From Acidimicrobiia bacterium (lineage in GTDB: Bacteria > Acidobacteriota > Vicinamibacteria > Vicinamibacterales > SCN-69-37), in the NCBI GenBank assembly GCA_016871335.1, contig VFZF01000006.1:62001-126000 (forward strand): DNA of 64,000 nucleotides, given 5' to 3'. This document shows positions 28,287-35,935 of the stretch, piece by piece. The translations under genes and the position numbers were made by a program. The notes beneath the pieces are model-generated. The model saw nothing but the letters and a program-made list of their open reading frames with translations, ran no database searches and was not told where the DNA came from. Position 1 is the stretch's first letter. Each line of letters starts with the position of its first letter.

Positions 28287-29438
28287 ATGTCGATTACGTC
28301 TCTGGTGCGCCAACGTCAGTTTCTGTGGCCCGTCGTGGCCGTCCTGCTGGTCGTCGGCGGTTGTGAACAGTCCAAGAGTTCCAATCCCTTGAGTCCCCTC
28401 ATCGCAGGTCCGATTGCGGGCGTGACCATCAGCTTGCCAAAAAGCCTTGAACCTGGTGCGGGCTGGAAGATCGAGGACCGCCACCAACCGCTGACCCTTC
28501 TGATGGAGAATCCATCCAGCAACAGTCCAAGGCCCTTTACCTTGCGGCTGCAGATCGCGTCGGATTCAGGTTTTGGCGTGGTCGTCCACTCGGTGGCCGG
28601 CCTTGAGCCCGGCTCCAACGGGAGGACCAGCTACCGACTGCCGGACAAACTGGCCCATGGCCACACGTATCACTGGCGGGTTCGTGCCGAGGATGGCGCC
28701 AACTCCAGTGACTGGTCCGCCACGACCAGCTTTGAGATTCTGACGCCCATTGTCATCGGCGTGCCGATCCCCGCGTCTCCGATTGGCGGCGGCCGCATCA
28801 CGTCGCGACAGCCGACTCTCACAGTGACCAATGGCCTGTCGTCAGGCCCGCACGCGCCGCTGTACTACCTGTTCCAACTCTCCACGGCAGCCTCGTTTGG
28901 CGACTCGACCGCGAGCGCAGAAACGCTGCAGAGTTCAAGCGGCACGACCACGATGGCGGTGCCGTCTCCCCTGCCGTATGACACACAGCTGTACTGGCGC
29001 GTTCGAATCAGCGACGGGGCCAACACGGGCAACTGGTCGGCGACCGAGTCGTTCCGTACGCCACTGGCTCCGCCGCCACCACCGCCGACTCCAGGACCTG
29101 GCCCGGTCTCCGGCGCCCCCTGCACAGGCTCGCCGGAACAAATCGTCACGTGCAGTCGCAATCGATTTGCGGGCCAGATGTCGACCGACCAGATCCTTCA
29201 GTTCCTGGAACTGACGGCGCGCGATCTGACCTCCGCGGGTGTCAACGGCGCGCCGTTCGGGATGCTGGTCAAGACCTCGGGTCACCAGTGCAACGGGTAT
29301 TCGTGCGACATCCTGTGTTCAGGGAACGGCAGCGGACAGCGCCAGTGGGACATCCTCGGAGACGCCGAAGGGGCCCAGTACCCCGTCTGGGTCGAAATCA
29401 CCGGACCGAAGGTTGTCCGGCAGTGTGTCATTCGCTGA
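28287..29438 (+). CDS. Fn3-like secreted lipoprotein with Pro-rich linker
   Basis: 383-residue lipoprotein with lipobox cysteine C26 (LLVVGGC). Two fibronectin-type-III-like beta-sandwich modules follow, each with the signature of a YHWRVRA or YWRVRIS strand then WSAT and F.T (residues about 40-155 and 160-270). A proline-rich hinge (about 273-285) leads to a C-terminal domain with cysteines (APCTG, TCSRNR, CNGYSCDILC) that probably form disulfides. The ATG at 28287 has GAGGA at good spacing. Related in style to the lipoproteins at 30338 and 32819. Role unknown, probably cell-surface binding. Confidence 0.78.
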   Translation: MSITSLVRQRQFLWPVVAVLLVVGGCEQSKSSNPLSPLIAGPIAGVTISLPKSLEPGAGWKIEDRHQPLTLLMENPSSNSPRPFTLRLQIASDSGFGVVVHSVAGLEPGSNGRTSYRLPDKLAHGHTYHWRVRAEDGANSSDWSATTSFEILTPIVIGVPIPASPIGGGRITSRQPTLTVTNGLSSGPHAPLYYLFQLSTAASFGDSTASAETLQSSSGTTTMAVPSPLPYDTQLYWRVRISDGANTGNWSATESFRTPLAPPPPPPTPGPGPVSGAPCTGSPEQIVTCSRNRFAGQMSTDQILQFLELTARDLTSAGVNGAPFGMLVKTSGHQCNGYSCDILCSGNGSGQRQWDILGDAEGAQYPVWVEITGPKVVRQCVIR

Positions 29439-29461
29439 CGCACCGGGGACATCGCGTACAC

Positions 29462-29496
29462 AAAAAAGCGGGGGCTGGACCACTCCAGCCCCCGCT
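29462..29496 (-). terminator. Rho-independent terminator between convergent genes
   Basis: A perfect 13-bp stem (29467-29479 with 29484-29496; arm AGCGGGGGCTGGA) and 4-base loop are followed, on the minus strand, by a T6 run. This ends transcription of the beta-barrel gene at 29516. On the plus strand the same hairpin lacks a good T tract but may still act on the lipoprotein gene. Confidence 0.9.
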
Positions 29497-29515
29497 TCCT
29501 GTGTCCGGGTTTCTA

Positions 29516-30241
29516 TCAGAAGCGGACGCGCAATCCTGCGCCCATCTGCAAGCCCCCAACATCGAGTTTCAGGTCGCTGGTCAGATTGGCGGTGGCCGCC
29601 GAATACCGGAGGAACGCGCCGACGCCGAACCGGCTGGTAATCGCGTACCGCCCATCAAGGCCGGCCGTGTATCCCCACACGGACTTGCTGAGCGTCTCAA
29701 GGCCCACTGCCACCGTGGGCGGGGTGCCTTCCGTGATCGTCACGCCTTTCACGGCTTCATGACTGACTCGCACGGCCGTCGGCCCCACCATCGCCGTAAA
29801 CTCGAGTTGATCGGTGACGGGAAATACCCAGGCGGCCAGGAGGCTGCCTGCCAGTTCCGAGTGCTTCATGCCAGTGATCGGCGCCTCGACGCTGCGAGGC
29901 TGATCGTAAAAGACGGGATCGGGCACAATGGTCGTCGCCACCGCATCGCCATTGGCCATCCGTCCAGACACACTCACCGCGACGGCAAGGTTGCCCCACA
30001 CGCGCAGGCCCGCAGTCACGTCCCACAACGGGCTCGATCCAAGCTCGCGCGCCGTCTCGAGCGTGGCGGTCTCGTCATACAGCGGGAAGGACAGCGTCGA
30101 CGACGCGTCGGTCTTTCCCGACTGGAATCCTCCACTCAGATCCACAAAACCACGGTCCTTCCACTCCAGCATCTGTGCGCGGGCATCGGTGGCGGCTAGG
30201 ACACCGGCCAGTGACAGCAGGAATGGCAATACTTTCTTCAT
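29516..30241 (-). CDS. Predicted small outer-membrane beta-barrel protein
   Basis: 241-residue exported protein. Signal peptide MKKVLPFLLSLAGVLAA ends with DARAQ. The mature part alternates hydrophobic strands with short turns and ends in GAGLRVRF, the C-terminal phenylalanine expected for BamA-dependent insertion. Strands at the end (YAITSRFGVGAFLRYS) suggest an 8-stranded OmpW/OmpX-like barrel. GAGG lies before the ATG. It has its own strong terminator, so it is probably a single-gene unit. Function unknown. Confidence 0.75.
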   Translation of the reverse strand: MKKVLPFLLSLAGVLAATDARAQMLEWKDRGFVDLSGGFQSGKTDASSTLSFPLYDETATLETARELGSSPLWDVTAGLRVWGNLAVAVSVSGRMANGDAVATTIVPDPVFYDQPRSVEAPITGMKHSELAGSLLAAWVFPVTDQLEFTAMVGPTAVRVSHEAVKGVTITEGTPPTVAVGLETLSKSVWGYTAGLDGRYAITSRFGVGAFLRYSAATANLTSDLKLDVGGLQMGAGLRVRF

Positions 30242-30293
30242 CTATCGAACCTCGTATATGAACGGGCGGCCGCACCTGCGGCCCCGGATGCGG

Positions 30294-30299
30294 TATCAT
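30294..30299 (+). promoter_or_regulatory. Candidate -10 hexamer (TATCAT) for the lipoprotein at 30338
   Basis: TATCAT in the 96-base divergent spacer leaves a leader of about 32 bases that includes TGGAG as Shine-Dalgarno. A short inverted repeat, GGCCGC/GCGGCC, at 30268-30283 lies upstream and could be an operator, though in GC-rich DNA this may be chance. Confidence 0.35.
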
Positions 30300-30337
30300 A
30301 CAACGCCGAACGCCTTACTCTGGAGAAGCTTACGAAG

Positions 30338-31459
30338 ATGCGCACGTCTCCCGTCACTACACTCGCTCTTGCCCTACTGACCGTTGCCACCGCGGTTGCG
30401 TGCAGTCAGCCCGGGCAGCCGACGTCGCCCACCGCGGTGGAGGTCGGGACTGCCGACCTCGGTCCCGGTGGCGCCACCCTCAAGGCCCCGGCACCTGTCC
30501 TGCAGTCGCCGGCCAACGGCACCCAGGTCACCGTCACCTCCAACGTGCCCCTTGTGACCGGGAACGTGTCCGGCGGCCACGCCAACATCCCGATTACGCT
30601 CGAGTTCGAGGTCCGCAACGCGGCCAATGCCGTCGTCGCCAACCCCAAGGTCCCGCGCTCTGCGGGCACCAGCACCACCTACGTGCTGCCAACGACGCTT
30701 GTGACAAGCGCCACGTACACCTGGCGTGTGCGCGCCACCTACAACAACGCCTTCGGACCGTGGTCGTCGGCGTTTACGTTCAAGGCGCCGGATATCCCGC
30801 AGCCGTACAACACTGGTGTGGAAATCTTTGATCCGCTGACCGCCGGGCGGACGATCGGTACCGTGAGCGGCCCCGTGGAATGGCTCCCCGGCCGCGGAGT
30901 GCGACTCGTCGGCCAGGACAGCCACATCACCTACACCTTCAACACCCCGCTGCAGGAAGGCACCTTCTCGATGATGGTGACCGACGTCGACGAAAGCAAT
31001 CCCGGCGACAAGTCGAAGATCTTCTCGATCAAGGAGGGTGACGATGACCTCACGACGAACGATTACCGGATGAGTGCCGAACTGCGTGGGCGGCTGTACT
31101 GCTGCTCCCCCGGAGCAACGGTGGCACGCATCATCACCGGTGACTCCACCGACCATGGTCGAATTTTTGATACGCCTCGGATCATCGTCGACTACAGCCG
31201 TAACCAGTGGTACCTGTGGCGGATGACCTGGCGTCTCGGCAGTTTCACGCTGGAGAGTCGGCTCGGTGATGAAAACGGCCCGATTATGTACACATCGACC
31301 ATCGCCACGGGGTCGCGACCGTACCGGCCGGTGCCGATGAAGATTCACATTGGCGCTCCCATTGGACGCGCCGGCGCGATCGACGCCACTGCGGCGGGCA
31401 TGATCGTCAAGAACGTGTGGGTCTCGTCAAGGCAGACGCGTCCGCGCTTCGAGTTCTGA
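30338..31459 (+). CDS. Fn3-like secreted lipoprotein with C-terminal lectin-like (LamG-type) domain
   Basis: 373-residue lipoprotein; lipobox cysteine C22 (ATAVAC). One Fn3-like module spans about 47-150 (YTWRVRATYNN, WSSAFTF). A beta-rich domain of about 200 residues follows, starting EIFDPLTAGRTIG and containing KIFSIKEGDDD and WYLWRMTWRLGSFTLESR, which looks like a concanavalin/LamG-type fold. The protein at 32819 shares this second domain (ELYDPLIHGETLG, RIFSMSDATP, WQATWGSSFSLTIR), so the two are paralogues. Binding a surface or environmental glycan is plausible but unproven. Confidence 0.78.
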   Translation: MRTSPVTTLALALLTVATAVACSQPGQPTSPTAVEVGTADLGPGGATLKAPAPVLQSPANGTQVTVTSNVPLVTGNVSGGHANIPITLEFEVRNAANAVVANPKVPRSAGTSTTYVLPTTLVTSATYTWRVRATYNNAFGPWSSAFTFKAPDIPQPYNTGVEIFDPLTAGRTIGTVSGPVEWLPGRGVRLVGQDSHITYTFNTPLQEGTFSMMVTDVDESNPGDKSKIFSIKEGDDDLTTNDYRMSAELRGRLYCCSPGATVARIITGDSTDHGRIFDTPRIIVDYSRNQWYLWRMTWRLGSFTLESRLGDENGPIMYTSTIATGSRPYRPVPMKIHIGAPIGRAGAIDATAAGMIVKNVWVSSRQTRPRFEF

Positions 31460-31484
31460 GCCTCGGAACCGAGCAGCCTCTCAC

Positions 31485-31526
31485 CGGGCGGGACCACCCT
31501 GACAGGGGGTCCCGCCCGTTTCTTTT
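31485..31526 (+). terminator. Rho-independent terminator after the 30338 lipoprotein gene
   Basis: An 11-bp stem (31485-31495 with 31508-31518, arm CGGGCGGGACC) extended by an inner CCC/GGG pairing is followed by TTTCTTTT. It separates the lipoprotein gene from the radical SAM gene, which therefore needs its own promoter. Confidence 0.92.
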
Positions 31527-31542
31527 CCACCGTCCCAGGGTC

Positions 31543-31548
31543 TATCAT
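31543..31548 (+). promoter_or_regulatory. Candidate -10 hexamer (TATCAT) and RBS for the radical SAM gene
   Basis: TATCAT lies directly after the terminator and 14 bases before the ATG at 31563. A strong Shine-Dalgarno, GGAAGGAG, lies at 31550-31557, so the predicted start site would cut into or just precede it; the real -10 may be elsewhere. Confidence 0.35.
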
Positions 31549-31562
31549 GGGAAGGAGTCCTG

Positions 31563-32723
31563 ATGTCCACTGATACATTCCGCCTCCGCTACATCGCCAA
31601 GTCGGTTGCCGGCGTGCCCAAGGACCTCGTCCAGTCCGCCGTGTCGCACGTCACGGCCATCAAGCCGACCGTCTTCATCTTCAACTGCACCTGGGTCTGT
31701 GACGCCAAGTGCGAGATGTGCAACAACTGGAAATGGGGCAACCGGAAGGAGGACATCACCCTCGAGCAGCTCGACACGGTGATGAACAGCGACTTCTGGA
31801 ATCAGGTCGAAAACCTGAACATCTCGGGCGGCGAACCGACCACGCGACTGGATCTGCCGGAGATGGTGGAGTTGTTCCACCGGCGGTTGCCGCGCATGCG
31901 CAAAATTGGCATCAACACGACGGGACTGACGCCTGCCCGTGCCATTCCGATGCTCACCCGCATCGTCGACTTCTGCGGCGAGAAGAACCTGCTGATCAGC
32001 ATCCGCGTGTCGATCGACGGCGTCGGCGACATGCACGACCAGGTGCGCAACGTGAAGCGCGGCTTCGACAAGGCCTCGCAGACCATCGAAGCGATGCAGG
32101 CGCTCGCCGCGCGATCCCCCCACTTCCAGTTCGGCATCGCGTCGACGATCTTCTCGAAGAATCTCGACGATGCGAAGAACATTCATGCGTGGGCGAAGTC
32201 CAAAGGGCTCGACCTGGTGTTCAACATGTTGCGGTTTACCGACAACATGCTGCACAACCGCGACCTCGAGGCGGAGATCGGATTCAAGTCACGCGAAGAG
32301 AAGTTCATGCGTGATTTTTTCCTCGACCGCGTTGCCGAGGAGTCAGTCTTCAGCGGCCAGTCGTTCATGTATCTGCATTACGCCGACATGATCGCGAACG
32401 GGTATCACCGCACGATGCCCTGCCCGTTCCAGCGGCAGGGGTTGCTGCTGAACCCGAACGGCGACCTGTTCTTCTGCGAGAACTCCGAAAAGCTCGGCAA
32501 CGTCCTCGAGACCCCGGCCGCTGAGCTGTACTTCGGCAAGACGCAGCTCGACGGCCGCGAGAAGCTGAAGCGCGAAACGTGTCCGACGTGCCTCAGTCCG
32601 TGCCAGGTGAACGTTGGGGCCATGAAACAGGTGGTGCCGTACGTCCAATTCCTTCGGCGTGCGTACAAGGTGAAGCACGATCCCTCCCGACACCTCGACA
32701 CCCTGCCCAAACCGGTGCGCTGA
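31563..32723 (+). CDS. Radical SAM protein with C-terminal SPASM-like cysteines
   Basis: 386-residue radical SAM enzyme. The [4Fe-4S]-SAM cluster motif is C46xxxC50xxC53 (CDAKCEMC) and the SAM-binding GGEP follows in NISGGEPTTRLD. The C-terminal third has additional cysteines in MPCPFQRQG, LFFCENS and CPTCLSPC, a SPASM/twitch-like arrangement that would hold an auxiliary cluster. Such enzymes modify peptides, sugars or lipids. It lies between two Fn3/LamG-type lipoprotein genes in an envelope-glycan region. Substrate unknown. Confidence 0.9.
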   Translation: MSTDTFRLRYIAKSVAGVPKDLVQSAVSHVTAIKPTVFIFNCTWVCDAKCEMCNNWKWGNRKEDITLEQLDTVMNSDFWNQVENLNISGGEPTTRLDLPEMVELFHRRLPRMRKIGINTTGLTPARAIPMLTRIVDFCGEKNLLISIRVSIDGVGDMHDQVRNVKRGFDKASQTIEAMQALAARSPHFQFGIASTIFSKNLDDAKNIHAWAKSKGLDLVFNMLRFTDNMLHNRDLEAEIGFKSREEKFMRDFFLDRVAEESVFSGQSFMYLHYADMIANGYHRTMPCPFQRQGLLLNPNGDLFFCENSEKLGNVLETPAAELYFGKTQLDGREKLKRETCPTCLSPCQVNVGAMKQVVPYVQFLRRAYKVKHDPSRHLDTLPKPVR

Positions 32724-32818
32724 TCGGACCTGATTTTTCTGTGAATAAGTCTGGAAGCGTCCGACTTTTTCGTGCATGTTAAACGGGCGGGCTCGGTGTG
32801 CCCTGTGGAGACAATCGA

Positions 32819-33919
32819 ATGAGAGCGATGGCAGTGGTGGTAGTGATCGGCGCGGCGTGCGTCGTGGTGGCGTGTGACGCGGGCGGGTCCAGAGAACTCA
32901 TCCTTGGGCAGGCCCCAACGGGCCCCGGAACAGTTACGTTGACAGCGCCTACTCCGCAGACGCCCATTAACGACGTGCAGACCGACAGTTTGCGTCCGAC
33001 CCTGACGGTCACGAACGGCAGTTCCTCCGCCGCAGGTACCCGCACGTATGAGTTCCAGATCTCCGACCGGTCGGACTTCAGCGGGACGCCGGCAGCCACA
33101 CAGGCAGGTATCGCGGAAGGGGCTGGAGGCACCACGTCGTACACGCCAGCCATCGACCTCGCCCCCGCCACCAGAATGTACTGGCGCGCCCGCGTCTCGC
33201 AGTCGGGCACGTCGTCGGCGTGGTCCGCGAGCGGCCAGTTCCGCACGAAGATTGTCGGCTTCAACCGCGCGGGCGAACTGTACGACCCGCTCATCCACGG
33301 CGAAACCCTCGGGACGCGGTCCGGGAACACCACCTTCATGGGCCAGCGCGGCCTTCGCGTGGACGACTCCAGCTCGTGGGTCCGGTACCAGTTGGCGGCA
33401 ACACTCACCTCCGGCGTGATCTCGGTCGAAGTCGAAGGCCTCCGTCCCAACGTGTCGCAGGAGAAGGCCCGGATCTTCTCGATGAGCGACGCCACGCCGA
33501 TCTTGTTCAACAGCAAGTTCCTCTACAACGTGCAGTACCGCGGCATCCCAGGCAATCCCAACAATGCCATCTCCTACAAGGTGTTGATGGGAGATTCGGA
33601 CCTGAAGTACGAGCCGGATTTTGCACAGCGCTCCGACGGTGTTCGCGCACTCGACCCCGCGACGACCTACCACTGGCAGGCCACGTGGGGCAGCAGCTTC
33701 AGCCTCACCATCAGGGAAGGTGGCCCGACTGGGACCATCATCTACCAGCGTTCGCAGAGCACACCCGGTACCTACAACCCGCCGCAGCACTTTGCCTATC
33801 TGGGCGCGACGGATGCCGGGTTTGAGACCGGGTCGTATCCCGGCGCCATCTACAAGAACTTCTGGGTAGGCTCGGCGGCCCGTCCGGCCTCACTGGGGAG
33901 CGCGTTGTCGAATAAGTAA
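32819..33919 (+). CDS. Fn3-like secreted lipoprotein with LamG-type domain (paralogue of 30338)
   Basis: 366-residue lipoprotein with cysteine C19 (VVVAC) after a hydrophobic signal. An Fn3-like module (about 45-140: LRPTLTVTNG, YEFQISDRSDF, YWRARVSQSG, WSASGQF) precedes a beta-rich domain that parallels the one in the 30338 protein. The LRPTLTVTNG strand also closely matches QPTLTVTNG in the 28287 protein. The ATG at 32819 has GGAG 8-11 bases upstream; an earlier codon at 32798 lacks signal-peptide character. Same strand as, and 95 bases after, the radical SAM gene. Confidence 0.78.
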   Translation: MRAMAVVVVIGAACVVVACDAGGSRELILGQAPTGPGTVTLTAPTPQTPINDVQTDSLRPTLTVTNGSSSAAGTRTYEFQISDRSDFSGTPAATQAGIAEGAGGTTSYTPAIDLAPATRMYWRARVSQSGTSSAWSASGQFRTKIVGFNRAGELYDPLIHGETLGTRSGNTTFMGQRGLRVDDSSSWVRYQLAATLTSGVISVEVEGLRPNVSQEKARIFSMSDATPILFNSKFLYNVQYRGIPGNPNNAISYKVLMGDSDLKYEPDFAQRSDGVRALDPATTYHWQATWGSSFSLTIREGGPTGTIIYQRSQSTPGTYNPPQHFAYLGATDAGFETGSYPGAIYKNFWVGSAARPASLGSALSNK

Positions 33920-33932
33920 ACTGTTCGCGCAC

Positions 33933-35912
33933 ATGCGAACGGCTCTCTACCTGCTTCTGTATCTCCTGGCGCTTGCGCCAGGAGTTCCCATCGGCATCCG
34001 GATCTTCGGCGGCTCACCCCTGGGGTGGGTCGCCGGAGCGGTCGTGGGTCATGCGCTCGCGGCCGTGGCCTTCTGGGTCCCCGCCTTCCTGGGCTGGGCG
34101 CACCCCGCGGCGTTCCTGGGAATCTGGCTGCTCCTGGCACTGCTGGTCGTGCGCTGGTGGCGGCGCCGGCAGCCCGACGCGCCGCCCCTGGTGCCGCTGC
34201 CCCGCTGGACGCCGGCCGACACCCGCCGATGGCTGGTGGCGATCGCGCTGGTCTGCGTCGTGGTGGGGTGGCCGTTCAGCCGCGTCGGCGAGGCCGACTC
34301 GGAGGGCGTCACACGCTATCGGGCGTACTTCACCGCGGACTTCGTCTGGCACATGGCCATGACCCAGGAACTCGCCCGCTTCGAGTTCCCGCCGACCAAC
34401 CCCTATCTGGCCCCCGCGCCCATCCACTACTACTGGACCTATTTCATGGTCCCTGCCGTCCTGGCGGGCCCCTCACACGTCCCCGTGGTGTCAGTGGAAC
34501 GGGCCCTGCTCGTCACCGCGTTCGGCACCGCCCTGCTCATGTTCAGCGCGGTGTTCCTCGCCGCGTGGGCGGTCACCGGGCGCAGCAGCGCCGCACTCGG
34601 CGCCAGCCTACTGGCCCTGCTGGCCCCAAGCTGGGAAGGCCTGTATACGGTGTACGAATTCTGGGTCCGCGGAACGCCGTGGGACCAGATCGTCGCGGCG
34701 TGGCGGGAAACCAATATCGATGCAATCACCAACTGGCGCTTTCAGGGCCTGCGGATTGACGGACTCGTCCGGTCGATGTGGTGGACCCCACAGCATGCCC
34801 TGTCGTTTACGCTCGGCCTGATCGCCATGGTCGCCGTGGGAGTGCGCCCGGCGTCATCCTGGAAACGCGCTGCCGCGAGCGGCCTGCTACTGGGTTTCTC
34901 GGTGGCCGTGAATCCCTTTCTGGGCGCGGCATTCTGTGTGATCCACGGACTGATCGTGCTTATCCAGATCGCCCGCCGGTCGGCGCCCATTGCGACGCTG
35001 GGGCAGCAGGCCGCGACGGTCGGACCGGTCCTGGTCGCGCTCGGCTGGACCACAGTGAATCAGATGGCGGGCAACGCGGGCGACGCGCTCACGATCGGCT
35101 GGGGAGGCCTCGGCGCGAATGCGCCGGTCCTCACGCTGGTGCTGTCGCTCGGGGGACTCCTGCTGCCTGCGGCGTGGGCGATCGTCCCCAGCCGGCGGGC
35201 GCCGATTGGTGATGCGTGGATTGGCTGGGTTGGATTTGTCGTGGCGTTGTGGCTGGCATGGTTCGTCAGTCTCACAGACCGCGCGTGGGTCGGCTTTCGC
35301 GCCGGGAACATCTTCCAGATCACCCTGCCGATGCTCGTGGCCGTGGGGTTGACGCGGCTTGAGCGAATCGGCCGGCACGTGGTCACCGTGACCGTCGCCC
35401 TGTTGTTGCTGGCTGGCCTGCCCACCACGCTGATTGATGCCTTTAATGCGCAGGACCTGGAAAACCGGACCATGGGGCCCGGGTTCCGCTGGACCATTCC
35501 GCTTTCTCTTGATCAGCAGGCGGGATTCCGGTGGCTTCGTGAGTCCACGCCGGTTGACGCCGTCGTCCAGGCCGATCCTGTGAGACGTGGTCGGGATCAG
35601 TGGAGCGCCGTCCCGTCATTTGGCGGGCGCCGCATGGCGGCGGGACTGCCCATCTCGCTCATCCACGTCCCCGAATATGACATGCGGAGCCAACAGGCCC
35701 ACGACTTGCTGACCGGCGCTGACCCGCAGGTCCTGCACGCACAGGCACGCATGCTGGGGATTACCCACATCTGGCTTGATGAAGAGGACCCCGGCGACAT
35801 TGCCGCGCGCCTGCTCACGCGGCCCGATCTCTTCGGGCTGCTGTTTCATCGTGGGGCCGTCCACGTGTTCGGCCTCCACCCCATTGCGGGTGTGCTTCCC
35901 GGGACGCCCTGA
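33933..35912 (+). CDS. Polytopic GT-C-like membrane protein
   Basis: 659-residue integral membrane protein with an estimated 12-14 helices. After the first helices comes a conserved-looking periplasmic stretch, YFTADFVWHMAMTQELARFE and NPYLAPAPIHYYWTYF, with acidic and aromatic residues resembling DUF2298/GT-C enzymes. The C-terminal soluble part (about 500-659) includes RWLRESTPVDAVVQAD. No Shine-Dalgarno precedes the ATG, which lies inside a short inverted repeat 13 bases after the lipoprotein stop. It is probably part of lipid-linked sugar transfer; inference. Confidence 0.75.
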   Translation: MRTALYLLLYLLALAPGVPIGIRIFGGSPLGWVAGAVVGHALAAVAFWVPAFLGWAHPAAFLGIWLLLALLVVRWWRRRQPDAPPLVPLPRWTPADTRRWLVAIALVCVVVGWPFSRVGEADSEGVTRYRAYFTADFVWHMAMTQELARFEFPPTNPYLAPAPIHYYWTYFMVPAVLAGPSHVPVVSVERALLVTAFGTALLMFSAVFLAAWAVTGRSSAALGASLLALLAPSWEGLYTVYEFWVRGTPWDQIVAAWRETNIDAITNWRFQGLRIDGLVRSMWWTPQHALSFTLGLIAMVAVGVRPASSWKRAAASGLLLGFSVAVNPFLGAAFCVIHGLIVLIQIARRSAPIATLGQQAATVGPVLVALGWTTVNQMAGNAGDALTIGWGGLGANAPVLTLVLSLGGLLLPAAWAIVPSRRAPIGDAWIGWVGFVVALWLAWFVSLTDRAWVGFRAGNIFQITLPMLVAVGLTRLERIGRHVVTVTVALLLLAGLPTTLIDAFNAQDLENRTMGPGFRWTIPLSLDQQAGFRWLRESTPVDAVVQADPVRRGRDQWSAVPSFGGRRMAAGLPISLIHVPEYDMRSQQAHDLLTGADPQVLHAQARMLGITHIWLDEEDPGDIAARLLTRPDLFGLLFHRGAVHVFGLHPIAGVLPGTP

Positions 35913-35918
35913 TACACT
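35913..35918 (+). promoter_or_regulatory. Candidate -10 hexamer (TACACT) for the UGM-like gene
   Basis: TACACT begins immediately after the stop of the GT-C gene and ends 17 bases before the ATG at 35936. It predicts a leader of about 11 bases. Weak evidence. Confidence 0.3.
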
Positions 35919-35935
35919 GGTGCGGACCGTGTTCA

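Noticed and set aside
30268-30283. Inverted repeat GGCCGC-ACCT-GCGGCC as an operator
   Set aside because: Six-base GC-only arms are expected often by chance here; no neighbouring regulator supports it.
32724-32818. Possible terminator (CGGAC...GTCCG then T5) after the radical SAM gene
   Set aside because: Stem is only 5 bp with a loop of about 28 bases; too weak to call. The 95-base spacer otherwise shows no clear promoter.
32405-33790. Minus-strand frame of 461 codons opposite the radical SAM and lipoprotein genes
   Set aside because: It spans two unrelated genes and their intergenic region and has no recognisable domain.
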